DNA of 64,000 nt from Liquorilactobacillus sucicola DSM 21376 = JCM 15457. Lineage in GTDB: Bacteria; Bacillota; Bacilli; Lactobacillales; Lactobacillaceae. A model generated the notes under the pieces. It worked only from the letters and a program-made list of their open reading frames with translations, searched no databases and was not told the origin of the DNA. A program made the position numbers and the translations under genes. The DNA lies in assembly GCF_000612445.1 (NCBI RefSeq), contig NZ_BALC01000002.1, positions 186,001 to 250,000 on the forward strand, given 5' to 3'. Positions 46,522 to 60,711 of the stretch are shown here, piece after piece. Numbering within the stretch: the first letter of the stretch is position 1; each line of letters begins with the position of its first letter.

Positions 46522-47550
46522 ATGTTAATCACAAAAGTATATAAACCTAGTGAAGTTGAAAAAGCTGCCGATGAACTGAAAAAGGGTGAATTGATAGCTT
46601 TCCCAACAGAAACTGTATACGGTCTGGGGGCGGATGCAACAAATGAACAGGCTGTTAAAAGAGTTTACCTGGCAAAGGGCCGTCCTTCTGACAATCCGTT
46701 GATTGTTACTGTGTCGTCGCTTGAAATGGTGCAGAAGTATGTTAATGACATCAGCGAAGACGCGCAGAAACTTATTAAACGCTTTTGGCCTGGGCCTTTG
46801 ACTTTGATTTTTAAAATTAAACCCGGTTCGCTGTCTAAGGCGGTAACTGGGGGATTGGAAACCGCTGCTTTTAGGATGCCAGCTAACCGTGTGACTCGTG
46901 AACTGATTGACATGGCAGGTGTACCGTTAGTAGGTCCGTCAGCTAACTCGTCTGGTAAACCCAGTCCGACAACCGCTGCACATGTTTTTCATGATTTAGA
47001 AGGCAGAATTGCTGGAATAGTTGATGATGGTCCGACGTCGGTGGGAGTGGAATCCACTATATTGGACATGTCAGTTCAACCGCCGACAATTTTGCGGCCT
47101 GGAGCTGTTCTTGGTGAAGAGATTGAGCAATTTCTTGCAAAAGAAATAATCTTTGATCGGCATAAGGTCACCGCAAAAGAAACCCCTAAAGCTCCAGGGA
47201 TGAAGTATAAACATTACGCTCCGGCCGCCCAAGTTTTGATCGTTGACGCCCAAGATTGGCAAGCTGCTTTTGAGTGGGCAAAAAGGCAGACAGAAGATAT
47301 TGGAGTTATGGGATTGAAAAGTGCTCTTCCGAGTGCTCTTCCAGCTAACTGCATTGCTTATGATTTAGGAACAGACATTCATACTGCAAGTCAACGTCTT
47401 TTTGCTGGACTCAGGTATTTTGATAATGAAAAAAGAGTAAATTGGATTTTAGCCGCTGGCTTTCCTGAAGAGGGTTTAGGTACAGCGTATATGAATCGTT
47501 TGAAAAAATCTGCTGGAGATCAATTTTTTAAAAAAGAAAGATTGAACTAG
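46522..47550 (+). CDS. ywlC: Threonylcarbamoyl-AMP synthase, Sua5/YwlC type
   Basis: 342 residues: YrdC domain (IAFPTETVYGLGADA, GRPSDNPLI, PSANSSGKPSPT) plus the C-terminal Sua5 domain (PGMKYKHYAP linker onward). Makes the threonylcarbamoyl-AMP used for t6A in tRNAs reading ANN. Co-oriented 15 bases after prmC. Confidence 0.95.
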   Translation: MLITKVYKPSEVEKAADELKKGELIAFPTETVYGLGADATNEQAVKRVYLAKGRPSDNPLIVTVSSLEMVQKYVNDISEDAQKLIKRFWPGPLTLIFKIKPGSLSKAVTGGLETAAFRMPANRVTRELIDMAGVPLVGPSANSSGKPSPTTAAHVFHDLEGRIAGIVDDGPTSVGVESTILDMSVQPPTILRPGAVLGEEIEQFLAKEIIFDRHKVTAKETPKAPGMKYKHYAPAAQVLIVDAQDWQAAFEWAKRQTEDIGVMGLKSALPSALPANCIAYDLGTDIHTASQRLFAGLRYFDNEKRVNWILAAGFPEEGLGTAYMNRLKKSAGDQFFKKERLN

Positions 47551-47604
47551 TAAAAAACAATATTATCAGCTAAAATATACTAGGAAGAAAAAGGAGTGGC
47601 TAAA

Positions 47605-48234
47605 TTGGGAAAGTTTGAAGTATTGGATCACCCACTGATACAACACAAGTTAACAATTATTCGTAATGAGAATTGCGGAACTAGAGAATTCAGACAAGTC
47701 GTTAATGAAATTGCAGAATTAATGGCTTATGAAGTTTCACGCGACATGCCTTTAGAGGACTACGAAGTCAAGACGCCCATTACCAAGACAGTTCAAAAAC
47801 GTTTGGCTGGCAAGAAGGTAGTGATCGTCCCTATTCTCCGGGCCGGCTTGGGAATGGTTGATGGAATACTTGAACTGATTCCAGCGGCAAAAGTTGGTCA
47901 CGTTGGAATGTATCGTGATGAAAAAACTTTGAAACCAACAGAATATTTTGTTAAAATGCCTGATAATCTTGCTAGTCGGGATATTTTTATTGTTGATCCT
48001 ATGCTAGCGACAGGCGGCTCGGCTATCATGGCTGTTGATGCACTCAAAAAACGCGGTGCTGTGAATATCAAGTTTGTTTGCTTGGTTGCTGCTCCCGAAG
48101 GAGTGAAAGCCTTGCGCGACGCTCATCCTGATATTGATGTCTTCGCGGCATCACTAGATGATCATTTAGATGAAAATGGTTATATTGTCCCAGGACTTGG
48201 TGACGCTGGTGATCGGCTTTTCGGAACAAAATAA
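47605..48234 (+). CDS. upp: Uracil phosphoribosyltransferase
   Basis: 209 residues, exact family length from TTG 47605 ([16 protein letters not shown]), eight bases behind ggag; the GTG at 47596 touches that site. PRPP loop [13 protein letters not shown]. Makes UMP from uracil. Ends in a strong terminator. Confidence 0.97.
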   Translation: MGKFEVLDHPLIQHKLTIIRNENCGTREFRQVVNEIAELMAYEVSRDMPLEDYEVKTPITKTVQKRLAGKKVVIVPILRAGLGMVDGILELIPAAKVGHVGMYRDEKTLKPTEYFVKMPDNLASRDIFIVDPMLATGGSAIMAVDALKKRGAVNIKFVCLVAAPEGVKALRDAHPDIDVFAASLDDHLDENGYIVPGLGDAGDRLFGTK

Positions 48235-48300
48235 TGACGACCGTTAAGAGCTGCAATACGATTGGACTTCATTTTCAAAGAGCCTAGTATTGTATATGTT

Positions 48301-48346
48301 AAAGAAACTGTACCTAAATATCAGTTGGGGTACAGTTTCTTTTTAG
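48301..48346 (+). terminator. Terminator after upp
   Basis: aaagaaactgtacc / ggtacagtttcttttt, 14-base loop. Confidence 0.9.
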
Positions 48347-48626
48347 TATATCAAAACAAGCTTAAATTAATTGAGAATTTTTGCACAAAAACATTGAAAA
48401 ACCTGAAAAATGTTTTTTGATGAAATAATATTGTAATGCAGTTAACACGCTTAAATCAGTGTGGAATACGCTTTCTTGAGTTTTCAATGACATTTTGTGT
48501 TTTTTGTAAAATGGTGGTATGATTTCTTGTGTATTCAAAGATTGGTTTTCTTTGGAACCTTTTGTACCATGCTTTTTCCAATAATCGTTGGGTCATGCAT
48601 CCAACCGTGAAAAGAGGTGAGACTTG
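48347..48626 (+). other. Leader region of the atp operon
   Basis: No gene. The operon promoter must lie here; tatgat at about 48517 is a plausible -10. The a-subunit site gaggtgag follows. Confidence 0.4.
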
Positions 48627-49340
48627 GTGAATGAAGGAGCTTATGTTCAGAAGCTTTTTGGTATTCCCTTTAACCTTAGTAATGATATTCCAGGATTAAT
48701 AACGGCAGTGATCGTCTTTTTTTTATTGTTTTGGTTGTCAAGAAGTATTCAATTGAGACCTAATAAGAGACAAAATGTTATTGAATGGTTGATTGATTTT
48801 ACTAATGGGATTGTTAAGGGCGTAATGCCGGATGAAGAAGGCAAAAGATTCGGGTTATTGGCATTTACATTGTTTGTGTTCATTTTTATAGCCAATCAAT
48901 TGGGGCTGATGTTGCAATTGACCGCAAATGATAAGAGTTATATCTCTAGTCCAACATCAAATGCTATGACCACGTTGTCGCTTGCGTTTATGGTTCTTAT
49001 GCTTGCACATTTCCTCGGTGTTAAGAAATTTGGCTTTAAGGGGTATTTTAAGAATACTTATTTAAGCCCCATTCCATTTTTATTTCCACTGAGCGTGCTC
49101 GAAGAATTTACGAATTTTTTGACGTTAGCTCTTCGTTTGTATGGGAATATCTATTCCGGTGAAGTTTTATTGAAGTTGATTTACAAGCTTGCAACTTCTT
49201 TTGGTATTGCGTCATTTATTCCGGCGATACCATTAGAATTAATCTGGCAGGGGTTCTCTGTCTTTATTGGAAGCATCCAAGCCTACGTCTTTGTTACATT
49301 GACCATGGTTTATATTTCTCAAAAAGTTGAAAAAGAGTAA
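48627..49340 (+). CDS. atpB: ATP synthase subunit a
   Basis: 237 residues, membrane half-channel of Fo. Essential arginine in [11 protein letters not shown], followed by the C-terminal [14 protein letters not shown] helix. GTG 48627 preferred over TTG 48624 by spacing from gaggtg. First gene of atpBEFHAGDC. Confidence 0.97.
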   Translation: MNEGAYVQKLFGIPFNLSNDIPGLITAVIVFFLLFWLSRSIQLRPNKRQNVIEWLIDFTNGIVKGVMPDEEGKRFGLLAFTLFVFIFIANQLGLMLQLTANDKSYISSPTSNAMTTLSLAFMVLMLAHFLGVKKFGFKGYFKNTYLSPIPFLFPLSVLEEFTNFLTLALRLYGNIYSGEVLLKLIYKLATSFGIASFIPAIPLELIWQGFSVFIGSIQAYVFVTLTMVYISQKVEKE

Positions 49341-49359
49341 ACAAGGAGGATTTCTAATT

Positions 49360-49584
49360 ATGAGTTCATTAGCTTTAATTGGTGCAGGTTTAGCTGCAGC
49401 TGGTGCTGCTATCGGTGGTGCTATTGGTAACGGTCTTGTTATTTCTAAAATGTTGGAAGGTATGGCACGTCAGCCAGAATTATCAGGTCAACTGCGTACA
49501 AATATGTTTATCGGTGTTGGTTTAGTTGAAGCTGTTCCTATCATCTCGATCGTTATTTCATTCTTATTATTTGCAAAAGGTTAA
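49360..49584 (+). CDS. atpE: ATP synthase subunit c
   Basis: 74 residues, two-helix hairpin of the rotor ring. Glycine-rich helix 1 ([14 protein letters not shown]), polar loop ARQPE, and proton-carrying Glu in VGLVEAVPI. No Na+-type motif. ATG behind aaggagg. Confidence 0.97.
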   Translation: MSSLALIGAGLAAAGAAIGGAIGNGLVISKMLEGMARQPELSGQLRTNMFIGVGLVEAVPIISIVISFLLFAKG

Positions 49585-49632
49585 ACAGTTCTTTTGTCAA
49601 TATTTAGTTGAGTATAGAGGAGGTGTCAATAG

Positions 49633-50157
49633 ATGAGTTCAACATTTTTATTAGGTGCTGCTAATGGGGTCCAATGGGGCGATACGATCTTTTATCTTGT
49701 CCTATTCATAGTCTTAATGGCATTATTGAAGCATTTTGCTTGGGGCCCAGTCAGTGAGATGATGGAAAAACGTGCTGATAAAATTTCTGATGATCTTGAT
49801 TCTGCAGAATCGGCACGTAAGAAAGCAGAGGACTTGGCTGCACAACGGCAATCTGCCTTAAAAGATTCTCATTTTGAAGCTTCTAAGATAATTGAACGAG
49901 CAAAGAAGAATGGTGAACAGCAGAAGGCTACAATCGTTAGCGATGCACAGGAAAAAGCGCAGACGTTAAAGGTGAATGCTAAAGAAGATATTTCCCGTGA
50001 ACGTCAAGATGCTTTAGACAGTGTCAAAAATGATGTTGCAGAGTTATCTATTGAAATTGCTTCGAAAATCATTCGCAAAGATTTAAATGCAAATGACCAG
50101 AAGGCCTTAATTGATTCTTATATCGAAGGGTTGGGGAAGCAAAATGAAGCTAAGTAG
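49633..50157 (+). CDS. atpF: ATP synthase subunit b
   Basis: 174 residues, N-terminal membrane helix ([18 protein letters not shown]) then a long coiled coil: the peripheral stalk. ATG behind ggaggtg. Overlaps atpH by 14 bases. Confidence 0.96.
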   Translation: MSSTFLLGAANGVQWGDTIFYLVLFIVLMALLKHFAWGPVSEMMEKRADKISDDLDSAESARKKAEDLAAQRQSALKDSHFEASKIIERAKKNGEQQKATIVSDAQEKAQTLKVNAKEDISRERQDALDSVKNDVAELSIEIASKIIRKDLNANDQKALIDSYIEGLGKQNEAK

Positions 50158-50686
50158 AGAAATGGTTGCTCATCGTTACGGAAAAGCTTTATTTGATTTA
50201 GCAGAAGAACATGATATTCGTCGGCCTTTGTTAGAAGAACTGACAGAATTGAAAGGGATCTTCGAGGAGCAGCCGGAGTTAAATGTATTTTTAACTAGTA
50301 AACAAATTTCATATTTAGATAAGGTGAAGATGATTAAGCTTCTAACGAAGACAGCATCGCAAACAGTCACCAATTTGTTAAATATGACCTTTGATTATGG
50401 ACGTATCTGTAATCTGGATGCGATCATTAATGAGTATATCAGATTGAATGATGAATTTGAAAGGACAGTTCGAGCATCTGTTGTTACTGCCATCAAATTA
50501 GAAGATGCTCAAAAAGAAAGACTTGCATCTTCATTTGCAGGCGTAGTTGGTGCTGAAAAGGTTTATCTTGATGAAAAGATCGATCCAGAAATTATTGGCG
50601 GGGTTGTTCTTAAGTCGAATAGCTACATTTATGATGGTTCGATCAAGACCAAGATTGCACGCATCAAACGTCTGTTATTGAAATGA
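50144..50686 (+). CDS. atpH: ATP synthase subunit delta
   Basis: 180 residues, caps the stalk on F1. Family blocks [15 protein letters not shown] and [24 protein letters not shown] 50144 lies inside the end of atpF. Confidence 0.95.
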   Translation: MKLSREMVAHRYGKALFDLAEEHDIRRPLLEELTELKGIFEEQPELNVFLTSKQISYLDKVKMIKLLTKTASQTVTNLLNMTFDYGRICNLDAIINEYIRLNDEFERTVRASVVTAIKLEDAQKERLASSFAGVVGAEKVYLDEKIDPEIIGGVVLKSNSYIYDGSIKTKIARIKRLLLK

Positions 50687-50693
50687 ATTATAA

Positions 50694-52220
<1,527 letters not shown>

Positions 52221-52239
52221 GAAAGGTTGGTGAGAGTTA

Positions 52240-54613
<2,374 letters not shown>

Positions 54614-54630
54614 TAAGGAGGTAACGTTTA

Positions 54631-55056
54631 ATGGCTGAGCAATCTGTTTTGACAGTTAATATTGTTACTCCTGATGGTAGTGTCTATGAAGAACAAACTA
54701 CAATGGCTATCTTTAAAACGACTGTTGGCGAAATTGGTGTTTTGCCGAATCATATTCCATTGCTTGCCTCACTGCAAATTGATGAGGTTCGTGTAAAAAT
54801 TGATGGAACTGATGATAAATTTGAGGAAATTGCTGTTAGTGGTGGTTTTGTTGAGTTTTCTAACAACATTGCGACTGTTGTTGCTAATAGTGCTGAGCGC
54901 AAGGAGAACATTGACTCTGATCGTGCTGAGCGTGCTCGAAAACGCGCAGAAGAAAAACTTGCGCGTGCAAAACAAGAACATGATGTTGACACGCTGCGTC
55001 GGGCAGAAGTTTCATTGCGTCGGGCAGTTAATCGTTTGAACATCTCAAAACATTAG
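54631..55056 (+). CDS. atpC: ATP synthase subunit epsilon
   Basis: 141 residues: N-terminal beta sandwich (VNIVTPDGSVYEE, GEIGVLPNHIPLLA) and the C-terminal two-helix arm (ERARKRAEEKLARAK) that can inhibit rotation. Last gene of the operon; repeat R4 and a terminator follow. Confidence 0.96.
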   Translation: MAEQSVLTVNIVTPDGSVYEEQTTMAIFKTTVGEIGVLPNHIPLLASLQIDEVRVKIDGTDDKFEEIAVSGGFVEFSNNIATVVANSAERKENIDSDRAERARKRAEEKLARAKQEHDVDTLRRAEVSLRRAVNRLNISKH

Positions 55057-55211
55057 ATAGCATGCTTAATATTTAAAGATGCCGAAATAAATTAGAGGTA
55101 CTTTGAATTACGTACGTTAATTAATAGTCCGAAAAGTAAAAAGTGTCATGGGCTGTTAGATTCGCTTAATAACTCGAAATTGTGAACACAACAATCCTTT
55201 TGCTGTGAGAA

Positions 55212-55303
55212 GTTAGATAGAGAATTATGACTTATGAAGTATGCTTCTATCAAATAAAATAAGAGACTAGATCAAGAATTTATTTTTGATCTAGTCTTTT
55301 TTA
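55212..55303 (+). repeat. Dispersed 3'-UTR repeat R4
   Basis: gttagatagagaatt and atgacttatga then a diverged middle and ataaaataagag before the terminator: the same order as R2. The 155 bases between atpC and R4 hold nothing recognisable. Confidence 0.6.
55264..55303 (+). terminator. Terminator of the atp operon, in R4
   Basis: agactagatcaa / ttgatctagtct arms followed by TTTTTT. Confidence 0.9.
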
Positions 55304-55461
55304 TTCCTTATTTGTCAAAGAAGCTGTCTTTTTGGAATTGGCTGTTAAAACGTGTTTTATATGGATAAATAATTAAAATATTACAAATTAGTTACATTTT
55401 TAAAGACGGACGTTTTGTTTTATGCTATTATTAATCTGAAAGAAATAAGGGGTTGTTTTTT

Positions 55462-55698
55462 ATGAAGTATTATGGCTTTTTAGCTTTATTGACATTGGTG
55501 AGTCACTTTGCTTTTATCACGCTGGCATTTGTCAGCATTCAGTCATTGCGTCTTGATCGATGGATAACTCCTGGGAGACAAAGGTATTTTAACATTTTGT
55601 TAGTGATGCTAGCGATTACGATCGGTTATACCTGCAGCTCCTTTTTCCTCAGTTTTGTTGATAATGTTCGTAACCTTACATACTTGCTGTCACTATGA
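55462..55698 (+). CDS. DUF1146 family small membrane protein (YwzB-like)
   Basis: 78 residues, two helices. The sequence IQSLRLDRWITPG between the helices is typical of DUF1146, found between the atp operon and murA in Bacilli. Function unknown. ATG 55462 about 10 bases behind aagggg. Confidence 0.85.
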   Translation: MKYYGFLALLTLVSHFAFITLAFVSIQSLRLDRWITPGRQRYFNILLVMLAITIGYTCSSFFLSFVDNVRNLTYLLSL

Positions 55699-55780
55699 TC
55701 GAGCATATGTTGTGTAGTATTTTTTGTACGTTATAATTTAAATTATTTGTCGAATAATGAGACGTTTTGGAGGAATTGTA

Positions 55781-57085
55781 TTGGAAAAGATTATCGTGCA
55801 TGGTGGGAATCCACTAAAAGGTGAAGTTAGAATTGAAGGAGCTAAAAATGCTGTTTTGCCTATCTTAGCAGCTGGTTTATTAGCTAGTGAAGGTAAAACT
55901 TATTTGGATAATGTCCCAGTTTTGTCAGACGTTCATATGATGAACAATATGTTACGATTCCTAAACGTCAAAGTCGACATGGATGAAGAAAAGAAAACTG
56001 TTTCTCTGGATGCAACAGCCGAGCCTTCATACGAAGCGCCATTTAAATATGTTTCAAAAATGCGGGCTTCAATCGTTGTTTTCGGACCTCTCTTAGCTAG
56101 ATTGAAACATGCCAAGGTCGCAATGCCTGGTGGTTGTGCAATTGGATCACGACCAATCGATCTGCATTTGAAGGGCCTGGCAGCAATGGGTGCAAAAGTT
56201 GAACAGCATGATGGGTACATTGAAGCCTTCACTACTGGTTTAGTGGGTGCTAATATTTATCTTGATTTTCCGAGTGTTGGTGCGACTCAGAACATTATGA
56301 TGGCAGCAACACTTGCTCAGGGAACGACAGTGATTGAAAATGTTGCACGTGAACCTGAGATTGTTGATCTGGCCAACTTCCTTAATCAAATGGGCGCAAA
56401 AGTCACTGGCGCTGGAACAGAGACGATAAAAATAGTGGGAGTCAAACACTTGCATGGTGTACGGCATACAATTATTCAAGATCGCATCGAGGCTGGAACG
56501 TTTATGGTTGCTGCTGCGGTCACTAAGGGAAATGTCCTGATTAAAAATGCAATTGCGGAACATAACAAACCGCTGATTTCAAAATTAGAAGAAATGGGTG
56601 TTAAGGTTATCGAATGCGATGAGGGAATACGTGTTATCGGAACAGGTGCCTTAAAACCTGTTTCTGTTAAAACTTTGCCGCATCCTGGTTTCCCGACAGA
56701 TATGCAACCACAACTCTCAGTATTGCAGCTGATGGCTGCAGGTACAAGTATGCTCACAGAAACTGTTTTTGAGAATCGATTTATGCATCTCGAAGAATTA
56801 CGACGTATGAATGCCAATTTCAACATTGAAGGCAACTCGGTCGCTCTCCAAGGACCAACAGAATTTCATGGAGCAGAGGTTGAAGCGACCGATTTACGTG
56901 CAGCTGCCGCTTTGATTCTGGCGGGCCTTGTTGCTAAGGGCTATACACAAGTATCACAACTTAAATACTTAGATCGCGGTTATTATAATTTTCACAAAAA
57001 ACTGGCAAATTTGGGTGCGGAAATAAAACGCATCGATGAGGAAACCGCAGCGACGTATCCGCTGCATCAAGGCAGTAAGGCTTAA
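55781..57085 (+). CDS. murA: UDP-N-acetylglucosamine 1-carboxyvinyltransferase
   Basis: 434 residues. First committed step of peptidoglycan synthesis. Lys22-Asn23 (EGAKNAVLP) and the catalytic Cys119 ([10 protein letters not shown]), the fosfomycin target, are present. TTG 55781 follows ggaggaa; the upstream in-frame ATG has no site. Confidence 0.97.
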   Translation: MEKIIVHGGNPLKGEVRIEGAKNAVLPILAAGLLASEGKTYLDNVPVLSDVHMMNNMLRFLNVKVDMDEEKKTVSLDATAEPSYEAPFKYVSKMRASIVVFGPLLARLKHAKVAMPGGCAIGSRPIDLHLKGLAAMGAKVEQHDGYIEAFTTGLVGANIYLDFPSVGATQNIMMAATLAQGTTVIENVAREPEIVDLANFLNQMGAKVTGAGTETIKIVGVKHLHGVRHTIIQDRIEAGTFMVAAAVTKGNVLIKNAIAEHNKPLISKLEEMGVKVIECDEGIRVIGTGALKPVSVKTLPHPGFPTDMQPQLSVLQLMAAGTSMLTETVFENRFMHLEELRRMNANFNIEGNSVALQGPTEFHGAEVEATDLRAAAALILAGLVAKGYTQVSQLKYLDRGYYNFHKKLANLGAEIKRIDEETAATYPLHQGSKA

Positions 57086-57283
57086 ATGAATTATACAGCT
57101 ATTTGATTACTACCTATGAGTGGGGCTAATCTTAATTTTTTATATTGTTTGGTGCCACGGATGATTGAATATTTTTGTACAAGCTTATTTGTGCTATAAT
57201 AGGAATGATTTTTTGCATATAATCTATGCCTGGTGCTAATTGATTGTGCAACAATACATCCACTTTATTGAAGGAGAGTAATT

Positions 57284-58279
57284 ATGGCTAAAGATATCGG
57301 TATTGATTTGGGAACTGCTAACGTTTTAATCAATGTGCAAGGCAAAGGCATTGTTTTGAACGAACCTTCGGTAGTCGCGATCGATACACAGACAGGACGC
57401 GTCTTAGCAGTTGGATCAGAGGCGTACAAAATGGTAGGCCGTACACCGAGCAATATTCGCGCAATCAGGCCTCTTAAAGACGGTGTGATTGCCGATTTTG
57501 ATATAACTGAGCAGATGCTGTCATATTTTATTAAGAAATTAAACGTTAAGGGATTTATGTCCAAACCGAATATTTTGATTTGTTGTCCGACCAATACAAC
57601 TTCGATTGAACGCAAAGCAATTCGTCAAGCGGCAGAAAAGTCTGGCGGTGGTAATGTTTATCTTGAGGAAGAACCTAAAGTTGCCGCTATCGGGGCAGGA
57701 TTGGATATTTTTCAGCCTCATGGAAATATGGTTATTGATATTGGGGGCGGAACCAGTGATGTTGCTGTTATTTCGTTAGGCGATATTGTAGTCAGTCGTT
57801 CTTTGCGAGTTGCTGGTGACCGTCTGAGCAATGATATTTCTTCGTATGTTAAGAAGAAACATTCACTTCAGATTGGCGAACGCACCGCTGAGAAAGCTAA
57901 GATTGAAATTGGGACGGTTGTTGCGGGGCATCGTAAAAAGGAAATGGAGATCAGAGGTCGAGACATTGTTAACGGATTACCGCGGACTATAAAGTTATCT
58001 TCTGATGAAATTGAAAAAGCTTTGCGTGATACGATGCTTTCAGTAATTGCTGCTGCTAGGGAAGTTTTGGAGCAGACCCCTCCTGAATTGGCTGCAGATA
58101 TTATTGATCGTGGAGTAATCTTAACAGGTGGTGGCGCATTGTTAGATGGAATTGATCAATTGTTCTCTGATAACCTGAAGGTTCCTGTAATGGTTGCTTC
58201 TACGCCTTTAGATGATGTTGCTCTAGGTACTGGTGCTTTGTTAGATCATATCGCAAAGAGTAAAAAGAAAACCAAATAG
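57284..58279 (+). CDS. mbl: Rod-shape protein, MreB/Mbl family
   Basis: 331 residues, actin fold: IGIDLGTANVLI phosphate 1, VIDIGGGTSDVAVIS phosphate 2, LTGGGALL adenosine motif. Directs wall synthesis along the cylinder. The gene order murA-mbl identifies it as Mbl rather than MreB. ATG behind aaggagag; a tataat at about 57197 may be its promoter. Confidence 0.93.
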   Translation: MAKDIGIDLGTANVLINVQGKGIVLNEPSVVAIDTQTGRVLAVGSEAYKMVGRTPSNIRAIRPLKDGVIADFDITEQMLSYFIKKLNVKGFMSKPNILICCPTNTTSIERKAIRQAAEKSGGGNVYLEEEPKVAAIGAGLDIFQPHGNMVIDIGGGTSDVAVISLGDIVVSRSLRVAGDRLSNDISSYVKKKHSLQIGERTAEKAKIEIGTVVAGHRKKEMEIRGRDIVNGLPRTIKLSSDEIEKALRDTMLSVIAAAREVLEQTPPELAADIIDRGVILTGGGALLDGIDQLFSDNLKVPVMVASTPLDDVALGTGALLDHIAKSKKKTK

Positions 58280-58321
58280 TGTACGTGAATAAAGGATGAA
58301 TTTGGAAGAAAGGTGCAAGAA

Positions 58322-58570
58322 ATGGGCCAATTGCTGATAATAGTAGTTAGAAGCTATCAGAGGTTTGTTTCACCTCTTTTCCCACCAAGTTGCCGTTATT
58401 ACCCAACTTGTTCAAATTATATGGTGCAAGCCTTAAAAAAGCATGGTGCATTTAAAGGGACTTTGATGGGCATTGCACGGCTCTTACGGTGTCATCCTTT
58501 TGTGCGCGGAGGATATGATCCGGTTCCAGATCACTTCAGTTTAAAACGAAGTCAAAGGGATACAAAGTAA
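58322..58570 (+). CDS. yidD: Membrane protein insertion efficiency factor YidD
   Basis: 82 residues. Amphipathic start, the [15 protein letters not shown] block with conserved cysteines, and [13 protein letters not shown]. Aids insertion of inner-membrane proteins with YidC. ATG 58322 behind aaaggtg. Confidence 0.95.
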   Translation: MGQLLIIVVRSYQRFVSPLFPPSCRYYPTCSNYMVQALKKHGAFKGTLMGIARLLRCHPFVRGGYDPVPDHFSLKRSQRDTK

Positions 58571-58592
58571 AGCATTATTAGGAGGAAAACCC

Positions 58593-58817
58593 GTGGCAAG
58601 AAGAGAGAAGAATGTTGAGATCTTTGAGGAAGAGAAGATGGTTAATGGCAACATCGTTTTAGAGTTAAAGACAGAAAAAAATGAGCTCGGTTCTGTCAGA
58701 CAAGATGGAAACAGGTTTGTTGTACTGTTGCCTAACGGTGAAACGTTCAAGGCTAGTTCTCAAAAAGAAGCTATCAATATTTTGATTCGAGACTATCATT
58801 TGCATCGAGTTAATTAA
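58593..58817 (+). CDS. DUF2969 family protein
   Basis: 74-residue charged soluble protein, found in Lactobacillales between yidD and rodA. GTG start behind ggagg. Function unknown. Confidence 0.85.
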   Translation: MARREKNVEIFEEEKMVNGNIVLELKTEKNELGSVRQDGNRFVVLLPNGETFKASSQKEAINILIRDYHLHRVN

Positions 58818-58824
58818 GTATGTT

Positions 58825-58866
58825 TTGTCGACTAGCTCATTTTAATAGTCGGCAATTTATTTTTTA
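58825..58866 (+). terminator. Terminator after the DUF2969 gene
   Basis: ttgtcgacta / tagtcggcaa with a T-rich tail; read-through to rodA is possible. Confidence 0.65.
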
Positions 58867-58907
58867 GTTGAAGAAAAGTAAATATTTGTTTAAAAGGAGG
58901 ATCAGCT

Positions 58908-60107
58908 TTGGCAGAAAAACAACTGACAAGGGCGGATAATGATGATTCACGTATCGATTACGGTATTGTTTTTTCAGTGCTGGTTCTAGCTGTGATCGGA
59001 ATGGCATCGATTTATGTTGCTGCAAAACATGATACCAGCACTACCAGTATCGCAAGGGCTATGCTCATGCAAGTCGTGTGGTATGTATTGGGGACAACTG
59101 CGGTGGTCGTGATTATGCAATTTGATGCTGAGCAATTATGGAAACTTGCTCCCGTCGTATATGGGGTAGGCATTGTGCTTTTGCTGCTCGTTCTTGTCTT
59201 TTATAGTCGAGCTTATTTTGCCAGCACAGGGGCAAAAAGTTGGTTTTCTATTGCTGGATTGACTTTTCAACCGTCAGAGATCATGAAGCCCGCTTATATT
59301 CTGATATTAGGGCGAGTCGTTTCGCAACATAATAGCGAGTACCCCGTACATACAGCTAATTCTGATTGGCGCTTGCTAGGGAAAATGATTGCGTGGACGA
59401 TCCCAATTGCTGTTTTGCTGAAACTTCAAAATGATTTTGGGACGATGCTGGTTTTCTTTGCAATACTTGGCGGAGTAATCTTAGTTTCTGGCATTACATG
59501 GAAAATTATTTTGCCGGTCGTCTCATTTGCAACTGTGATAGGTGGAACAGCTATTTTCTTAGTTGTGTATGGAAGAAGTATTTTGATGAACTTTGGCTTC
59601 AAAGCATATCAGTTTGACCGTGTGGAAGCATGGTTGAATCCATCAGCAAGTACTTCTGGCAGTAGTTACCAATTGTGGCAGAGTATGAAAGCGATTGGTT
59701 CAGGAAAATTGTTAGGTAAGGGTTTTGATGTTTCGAAGGTTTATGTGCCGGTGCGGGAGTCAGATATGATCTTTTCAGTTATCGGTGAAAATTTTGGCTT
59801 TATTGGAGGTTGTCTCCTGATCTTTATATATCTGTTATTGATTTTCCAAATGATTCAGGTAACTTTCGATACGAAAAATGAATTTTACGCATATATTTCT
59901 ACTGGAGTTATAATGATGATTTTGTTTCATGTTTTTGAAAACATTGGAATGAGCATCGGATTATTGCCTTTGACGGGTATCCCACTGCCATTCATAAGCC
60001 AAGGGGGTTCGGCACTGGTTGGAAATATGATTGGTATCGGTTTGATCATGTCAATGCGCTATCATAATAAAAGTTATATGTTTAGCAGCAGTAAAGAATT
60101 TCATTAA
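58908..60107 (+). CDS. rodA: Peptidoglycan glycosyltransferase RodA (SEDS family)
   Basis: 399 residues, ten membrane helices. Polymerises lipid II for elongation. SEDS blocks: QPSEIMKPAYILILGR, LQNDFGTMLV and, late, TGIPLPFISQGGSALVGNMIGIG. TTG start behind aaaggagga. Sits with mbl, as expected for the elongation machinery. Confidence 0.95.
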   Translation: MAEKQLTRADNDDSRIDYGIVFSVLVLAVIGMASIYVAAKHDTSTTSIARAMLMQVVWYVLGTTAVVVIMQFDAEQLWKLAPVVYGVGIVLLLLVLVFYSRAYFASTGAKSWFSIAGLTFQPSEIMKPAYILILGRVVSQHNSEYPVHTANSDWRLLGKMIAWTIPIAVLLKLQNDFGTMLVFFAILGGVILVSGITWKIILPVVSFATVIGGTAIFLVVYGRSILMNFGFKAYQFDRVEAWLNPSASTSGSSYQLWQSMKAIGSGKLLGKGFDVSKVYVPVRESDMIFSVIGENFGFIGGCLLIFIYLLLIFQMIQVTFDTKNEFYAYISTGVIMMILFHVFENIGMSIGLLPLTGIPLPFISQGGSALVGNMIGIGLIMSMRYHNKSYMFSSSKEFH

Positions 60108-60121
60108 AAAAAGATTAGATT

Positions 60122-60154
60122 AAGATTAGCTATTTTTATAGTTAGTCTTTTTTT
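60122..60154 (+). terminator. Terminator of rodA
   Basis: aagattagcta / tagttagtctt followed by TTTTTTT. Confidence 0.85.
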
Positions 60155-60195
60155 GTATAATGGGATGGAAAGTTAATGAAAAGGGAGTACTTTAA

Positions 60196-60549
60196 ATGAA
60201 AAAATTTTATTGTTATAACAGGTGCAGCACATGTCGCAAAGCGCAGAAGTGGTTGGACGAAAATAATGTTGAATATGAAAATATTGATATCGTGAAGGAT
60301 ACTCCAACGGCTGCAGAATTGGCGGAGTGGATCGGAAAGAGTGGGCAACATCTTAGATATTTCTTCAACACCAGTGGTATTAAGTATCGAGAGTTGAAGC
60401 TCAAAGACAAGGTGCCAACGATGAGCCTTGAAGAGGCTAGCAAGGTTCTGAGTAGCGATGGAAAACTTATTAAACGGCCACTGATGGTTGAGGGAACTCA
60501 TATAACCTGTGGCTTCAAAACTGATGTGTATGAAAGCGAATGGAAGTAG
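60196..60549 (+). CDS. ArsC/Spx/MgsR family protein
   Basis: 117 residues, thioredoxin-like fold with redox pair CSTC (11-14) after YCYNR. KRPLMVEG near the C-terminus fits YusI/YfgD-type reductases more than Spx, because the RNA-polymerase-binding features of Spx are not evident. Role: thiol stress or arsenate reduction, unproven. Confidence 0.8.
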   Translation: MKKFYCYNRCSTCRKAQKWLDENNVEYENIDIVKDTPTAAELAEWIGKSGQHLRYFFNTSGIKYRELKLKDKVPTMSLEEASKVLSSDGKLIKRPLMVEGTHITCGFKTDVYESEWK

Positions 60550-60652
60550 CTTTTGCAAAGTAAAACAGATTCTTTGATTTAAGTGAGTATATAAGTACTA
60601 GAACGATTGGTCAGAGCGAGCAGATGTGTAATTTTGTGATAATTTTTATTAA

Positions 60653-60681
60653 TTGAAAATGATTCGCAATTAGGATAGAAT
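60653..60681 (+). promoter_or_regulatory. suf promoter with Fur/PerR-like box
   Basis: -35 TTGAAA (60653-60658), 17-base spacer, -10 TAGAAT (60676-60681). The bases TGAAAATGATTCGCA (60654-60668) match 12 of 14 positions of the 7-1-7 Fur-family consensus TGATAATNATTATCA and cover the -35 and spacer. Confidence 0.6.
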
Positions 60682-60711
60682 GTTAGCATACATTAATTGG
60701 GGGAATCATCA

